From a bacterium (GTDB lineage: Bacteria > Fidelibacterota > Marinisomatia > Marinisomatales > JAHJCW01), in contig JAUXHY010000025.1 of NCBI GenBank assembly GCA_030621275.1, positions 1 through 9,933 of the forward strand: a DNA stretch of 9,933 nucleotides, read 5' to 3'. Below are positions 7,002 to 9,933 of the stretch, piece after piece; position 1 is the first letter of the stretch, and every line of letters starts with the position of its first letter. Under the pieces are notes generated by a model that worked only from the letters and a program-made list of their open reading frames with translations, did not search any database and was not told where the DNA came from. Both the position numbers and the translations under genes were made by a program.

Positions 7002-8081
7002 TTAGATTTGTTTAACGGAGACACGCTCCACAAGATATGATTCCAGGATAATTCTTTGCGGTTCTGACAGGTCGCCTTTTATTCTTGACATAATCAGTTT
7101 CATACTTTCCTGACCCATTTCATATATAGGTTGGTGCATCGTTGTTAATGAAATCATCGTGAAATCAAGGTCATCATACCCGATAATTGAAATATCATCG
7201 GGAATAGAAATTCCAATTTTTTTGGCTACAGCAAAAAACACTAACGCAATGCGATCATGCCCTGTAAACACAGCAGTTATATCTAAATCAGATTTATAAA
7301 TCCTTTCAGCTATTTTAATGTAGCGCCCTTCGGAAAATGGACCTGAATGTGCAAAGATTAATTTTTCGTCAAACGGAATATCATAAACATCTAAAGCTTT
7401 TTTATATCCTTCCAAACGATCGCGCTCAGTACTGATTAAAGTACTTAATGTAATAGCAATTCTGCGATGACCTCGCTTTATCAAATACTCAGTCATTTCA
7501 TACGCACCTTTAATATTATCAGCTGTTACCTGATCAATATTTTCATAAGTCAAAGTTCTATCAACAAGAACAATGGGAATATCATTTTGCTTAAATTTAT
7601 CAAGAATTTTTTTATTTTGCATATTACTCACAGCTGTAGGTACAAAAATAACTCCGCTAACAGAATTCTCAATCATACGGTCAGCATGGAAATCAGCCCG
7701 AACAAATAAATCGTCCGTATCACATAGTATTACACTATGATTGTTCTTGGCTGCTTCATCCTGGACTCCACGAGCAAGAACCGGGGCATAACCACGTCTG
7801 ATATCGGGAATTAATAATCCGACTATTTTGTGGTTACTGGGTGCGGCAACTTTTTCTAATACAAAAGTTCCTAACCTGCGCTTACGGACTAATAATCCCA
7901 TATTGACTAGGTTTTGGATTGCCTGATGTATTGTTGCTCGCGCCAATCCTGTGATCTTACTAAACTCCGCTTCTGTAGGAATGCGATCACCGGGCTTAAA
8001 AACACCCTGCTCAATTTGTTCTAACAACCATGTTTGTAATTGGAAGTATTGTGGGATCGGGCTATTTTTATCAATAATCAT
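7002..8081 (-). CDS. GntR/LacI-type hybrid transcriptional regulator of the inositol operon
   Basis: This 359-residue protein joins two families. Residues ~8-74 are a GntR winged helix-turn-helix (IPQYFQLQTWLLEQI, GVFKPGDRIPTEAEFSKITG, then RATIHQAIQNLVNMGLLVRK and a GTF wing). Residues ~86-355 are a LacI/periplasmic-binding-protein-like effector domain (VGLLIPDIRRGYAP, VLVDRT, ADNIKGAYEMTEYLIKRGHR, VFTGHDRIA, IPDDISIIGYDD, TTMHQPIYEMG). The layout is that of AraR-type sugar repressors. Because it is first in the operon, it most likely represses its own transcript and the iol genes until an inositol-pathway ligand binds; the ligand is inferred, not shown. The ATG at 8081 begins the protein just before the DNA-binding domain; the Shine-Dalgarno (GTGAAG-like) is weak. 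Two inverted repeats lie just upstream and are candidate operators. Confidence 0.88.
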   Translation of the reverse strand: MIIDKNSPIPQYFQLQTWLLEQIEQGVFKPGDRIPTEAEFSKITGLARATIHQAIQNLVNMGLLVRKRRLGTFVLEKVAAPSNHKIVGLLIPDIRRGYAPVLARGVQDEAAKNNHSVILCDTDDLFVRADFHADRMIENSVSGVIFVPTAVSNMQNKKILDKFKQNDIPIVLVDRTLTYENIDQVTADNIKGAYEMTEYLIKRGHRRIAITLSTLISTERDRLEGYKKALDVYDIPFDEKLIFAHSGPFSEGRYIKIAERIYKSDLDITAVFTGHDRIALVFFAVAKKIGISIPDDISIIGYDDLDFTMISLTTMHQPIYEMGQESMKLIMSRIKGDLSEPQRIILESYLVERVSVKQI

Positions 8082-8097
8082 TTATGATAACTTCACT

Positions 8098-8121
8098 AAT
8101 TGTCTATACAAATGTACAATT
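8098..8121. promoter_or_regulatory. Candidate operator: imperfect inverted repeat upstream of the regulator
   Basis: Arms AATTGT (8098-8103) and ACAATT (8116-8121) flank 12 bases; 8 of the 12 symmetric pairs across the 24 bases match. The core resembles the TTGTA...TACAA type bound by AraR-like GntR/LacI hybrids. It lies 17-40 bases upstream of the regulator ATG and covers the proposed -10 element, the expected place for an autorepressor site. Confidence 0.45.
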
Positions 8122-8139
8122 CTATTTTGATAATATCAA
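8111..8139 (-). promoter_or_regulatory. Candidate sigma-70-type promoter of the operon
   Basis: On the minus strand TTGATA (8139-8134, five of six to TTGACA) is followed after 17 bases by TACATT (8116-8111, four of six to TATAAT). Initiation near 8105 would give a leader of roughly 20-25 bases before the regulator ATG. The region is AT-rich, so chance matches are likely. Confidence 0.4.
8127..8139. repeat. Perfect palindrome over the proposed -35 element
   Basis: TTGATAATATCAA has perfect 6-base arms around one central base and overlaps the proposed -35 hexamer. It is a second possible binding site beside the 8098-8121 repeat, centred about 23 bases away. Confidence 0.4.
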
Positions 8140-8237
8140 TATTTTATAATACTATAATTGAGTCAGACTACGAAAATTTATACTCATCCAAACTTCGATC
8201 TAGCTTCAAAGTTTGTGAATTTAATACCGGATTATCA

Positions 8238-8260
8238 AAACGTAACCAAAAACGTAACCA
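8238..8260 (+). repeat. Tandem 11-base direct repeat left of the tRNA fragment
   Basis: AAACGTAACCA occurs at 8238-8248 and 8250-8260, period 12. No supported gene covers it. Short tandem repeats beside a tRNA 3' end can be arm-type integrase sites or the remnant of an integrase 3' end; neither is proven. The rest of 8140-8315 shows no recognisable feature. Confidence 0.5.
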
Positions 8261-8315
8261 ATTAACACACCAAACGGCACACAGAACCACATTAGACTTC
8301 GCTCCTCTACAAGGC

Positions 8316-8351
8316 AAAAAACCCCAGTCTCTCGTCTAGAAACCAGGGTTT
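8316..8351 (-). terminator. Rho-independent terminator after the tRNA-Met fragment
   Basis: On the minus strand AAACCCTGGTTTCT (8351-8338) can pair along about 14 positions, including several G-T wobbles, with AGAGACTGGGGTTT, leaving a loop of about five bases and ending in six T (8321-8316). It lies nine bases beyond the tRNA 3' end, as expected for that tRNA transcript. Confidence 0.75.
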
Positions 8352-8359
8352 ATGTTCTG

Positions 8360-8407
8360 TAGCGGGGATAGGATTCGAACCTACGACCTTTGGGTTATGA
8401 GCCCAAC
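8360..8407 (-). tRNA. tRNA-Met (CAT), 3' fragment only
   Basis: Minus-strand sequence from 8407 gives the anticodon arm TTGGG-CTCATAA-CCCAA with anticodon CAT (8399-8397), a variable loop AGGTC-type stretch, the T arm GTAGG-TTCGAAT-CCTAT, the 3' acceptor strand CCCCGCT and discriminator A at 8360. CCA is not encoded (CAG follows). The 5' acceptor strand (AGCGGGG expected) and the D arm (AGCTCAG-type) are absent: upstream of 8407 the sequence changes to a hairpin and a short repeat. It is therefore a partial gene covering about positions 26-73, not a working tRNA. Retention of exactly the anticodon arm through the 3' end plus terminator is typical of the segment duplicated when an integrative element uses a tRNA gene as its target. 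Confidence 0.85.
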
Positions 8408-8409
8408 GG

Positions 8410-8433
8410 AAGTGTCCTATATATCAGACACTT
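8410..8433. repeat. 7-bp hairpin abutting the tRNA fragment
   Basis: AAGTGTC (8410-8416) and GACACTT (8427-8433) form a perfect 7-bp inverted repeat with a 10-base AT-rich loop, starting three bases from where tRNA similarity ends. There is no T run, so it is unlikely to be a terminator. It may be an integrase core or accessory-protein site. Confidence 0.5.
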
Positions 8434-8440
8434 ACAGAAT

Positions 8441-8460
8441 AATGTAGTAAAAATGTAGTA
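8441..8460 (+). repeat. Tandem 9-base direct repeat right of the tRNA fragment
   Basis: AATGTAGTA occurs at 8441-8449 and 8452-8460, period 11. With the hairpin next to it, it fills the space where the 5' half of the tRNA should be. It may be a pair of arm-type recombinase sites. 8461-8526 shows nothing further. Confidence 0.5.
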
Positions 8461-8526
8461 TTACCTGCTAATGAATATAAAAACAAACACTTTGGAAGAT
8501 GGTTGATAATATAAATTTGGTAATAT

Positions 8527-9879
8527 TTACTTTTTCAGCAACATCTTTTTATCAATTTGAGTAAATCTTAATAAAACAAAATAACATGGTACTCCAAATA
8601 GTATTGTCGCTACTGCTGCAGTGGACTCAAAAGGTCTATCTATAAAAGCAATAATAGCTAAATAGATTGAAAATATTATAAATAGGATTGGTACTATTGG
8701 GTATCCAATAACATTTACAGTAGATTGATCACCAATATGTCTCTTTCTTGCAATAAAAATTCCTATTACAGCCATCATAGGAAATATATTTAATGCATAA
8801 TACAAAAAGATAAATAACTGTTCAATTGATGAAAAAACAACAAAAATAATAGCCAAACTTCCTTGTATTGCAACTGATCTACTTGGGACTTTAAATATTG
8901 GATGAATTTGTGAGGCAAATCTAAAAAACAGCCCATCCTTTGCCATAGCATGATAAATTCTCGGACCTATTAAAATAAATGCACTTAGTGAGGAAACAAG
9001 TAAAAATCCAATTAAAATACTTAGTGTATTACCAGTTAATTCACCCAAAATATTTACAAATACTCTTTCAAACACAGCTATCTCCCCCTGTACATTATTA
9101 TATGGAAGGGACATGAAAATTAGCAGATTAAGTATAATGTAAAATCCCATTACAATAAGTGTTCCAATGATAAGGGAGAACGGAATATTTCTTTTTGGAT
9201 TTTTAATTTCTCCCGCAACATAAGAAACTGCATTCCAACCAGAATAAGAATACATAATCAACATCATTGCAGTTCCAAATGCTATAGTATTAGTAGATAA
9301 TCTAAAATCACCTGATATGTAATTGAAATTTTGGTCAAATAATATAAAACCAGCTAAAACCAAACCAATTAGAACAACAATCTTTACTAACACAAAAATA
9401 TTTTGAATAAAAAGACCGGTTTTTATTCCTCTATAATGTAAGATAGTAAAAAGTAAAACTAAACCAACTGATAATGCCTTTTTCAAGATTATAACTATTC
9501 CAGGTGAATAAATATATTCAATATCCAATCCTGAAAAAATATATTCTGAAAAACCTATTGCAGAGCCGGCTATAGGAGCAGAAAAACCAACTATAAAACT
9601 TGTCCACCCAGATAAAAAACCAAGCAATGGATGAAATAATTTACTTAAATATATATATTCTCCTCCTCCAACCGGCATACGAGTAGCTAATTCACTATAA
9701 CATAGAGCACCTAATAATGCAATTAATCCCCCAATGATCCAAAAACTAAGTACCCAACTCGGGCTAGGTAGTTTACCGGCTATGATTCCTGATGTAACAA
9801 ATACTCCAGATCCAATCATATTGGCAATTATTATACCAATAGCTGATTTTAAATTGATCGTTCTCTTTGGAGTCTTCAT
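8527..9879 (-). CDS. APC-superfamily amino-acid permease
   Basis: This 450-residue, very hydrophobic protein has about 12 predicted membrane helices, the normal size for the APC superfamily. Helix 1 carries the unwound substrate-binding motif IGSGVF (22-27) after AIGIIIANM; helix 2 ends YSELATRMP, and GGGEYIYL (71-78) follows, the pattern of LAT/SteT-like amino-acid transporters and exchangers. A conserved-type SGWNAVSYVAGEIKNPKRNI block near the middle also fits. It imports or exchanges an amino acid across the inner membrane; the substrate cannot be read from sequence. The ATG at 9879 lacks a good Shine-Dalgarno but fits the short basic N-terminus. It has no operon partner here and is separated from the iol operon by the tRNA fragment. 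Its DNA is visibly more AT-rich (9001-9060 is about one fifth G+C; 6001-6060 in iolM is about half), so it may have a different origin. Confidence 0.85.
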   Translation of the reverse strand: MKTPKRTINLKSAIGIIIANMIGSGVFVTSGIIAGKLPSPSWVLSFWIIGGLIALLGALCYSELATRMPVGGGEYIYLSKLFHPLLGFLSGWTSFIVGFSAPIAGSAIGFSEYIFSGLDIEYIYSPGIVIILKKALSVGLVLLFTILHYRGIKTGLFIQNIFVLVKIVVLIGLVLAGFILFDQNFNYISGDFRLSTNTIAFGTAMMLIMYSYSGWNAVSYVAGEIKNPKRNIPFSLIIGTLIVMGFYIILNLLIFMSLPYNNVQGEIAVFERVFVNILGELTGNTLSILIGFLLVSSLSAFILIGPRIYHAMAKDGLFFRFASQIHPIFKVPSRSVAIQGSLAIIFVVFSSIEQLFIFLYYALNIFPMMAVIGIFIARKRHIGDQSTVNVIGYPIVPILFIIFSIYLAIIAFIDRPFESTAAVATILFGVPCYFVLLRFTQIDKKMLLKK

Positions 9880-9933
9880 CTTCTATTTTATAGATTAATA
9901 TGGATGAGGTTTATTACAGATTGAACATTTTAT

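Noticed and set aside
8100..8339. 79-codon plus-strand frame ending ...RNQKRNQLTHQTAHRTTLDF and a short tail, possibly the 3' end of a tyrosine integrase running towards the tRNA.
   Set aside because: It overlaps the proposed promoter and the tRNA terminator, has no recognisable domain, and the only hint is a repeat-encoded RNQKRNQ. Too weak to call a gene; the DNA repeat is annotated instead.
8360..8460. Complete tRNA-Met, or one interrupted by an intron.
   Set aside because: No 5' acceptor strand complementary to CCCCGCT and no D-arm sequence is found within the following bases; the hairpin at 8410-8433 does not fit a D arm or an intron.
1..9933. CRISPR array, insertion sequence, toxin-antitoxin or phage-defence genes.
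   Set aside because: No regularly spaced repeats, transposase or terminal inverted repeats, and no recognisable defence-type proteins were seen on either strand.

Overview
The window carries a minus-strand sugar-alcohol/uronate catabolic operon (about 8081 down to 1) from an AT-rich bacterium, followed by a tRNA-Met fragment and a separate amino-acid permease gene. Several starts have clear Shine-Dalgarno sequences (AGAAGGA, AGGAG, AAGAGG) and the genes are tightly packed, so this is bacterial. The phylum cannot be fixed. The catabolic enzymes resemble those of Thermotoga maritima, but the genes sit in a different arrangement.

Operon, in transcription order: a GntR/LacI-type hybrid regulator (8081-7002); IolM, a zinc-dependent second inositol dehydrogenase (6976-5789); IolN, a creatininase-fold hydrolase (5780-4686); IolO, a TIM-barrel 5-keto-L-gluconate epimerase (4680-3850); a crippled Gfo/Idh/MocA dehydrogenase with a large internal deletion (3680-3210); an intact IolG-like inositol dehydrogenase (3213-2194); the first ~55 residues of an MFS organophosphate-type permease joined to an unrelated tail (2161-1919); UxaE, tagaturonate epimerase (1919-654); and a PHP-domain metallophosphoesterase broken by two frameshifts that runs off the left edge (639-1). 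Together these encode the non-classical inositol route described in Thermotoga: myo-inositol to scyllo-inosose (IolG), to 3-dehydro-scyllo-inosose (IolM), to 5-keto-L-gluconate (IolN), to D-tagaturonate (IolO). UxaE would then give D-fructuronate for the hexuronate pathway.

The operon shows repeated damage. Two genes are reduced to short chimeric ORFs by deletions that keep the stop/start overlap with the next gene. A third gene carries two frameshifts. The core pathway enzymes IolM, IolN, IolO, IolG and UxaE all look intact.

Upstream of the regulator (8082-8360) lie a candidate promoter overlapped by two inverted repeats, then a short tandem repeat and a rho-independent terminator. Position 8360-8407 is the 3' half of a tRNA-Met (CAT) gene whose 5' half is missing. 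It is followed by a hairpin and another short tandem repeat, an arrangement that resembles the attachment-site scar of a tRNA-targeting integrative element. Beyond it, 9879-8527 encodes an APC-family permease in visibly more AT-rich DNA.
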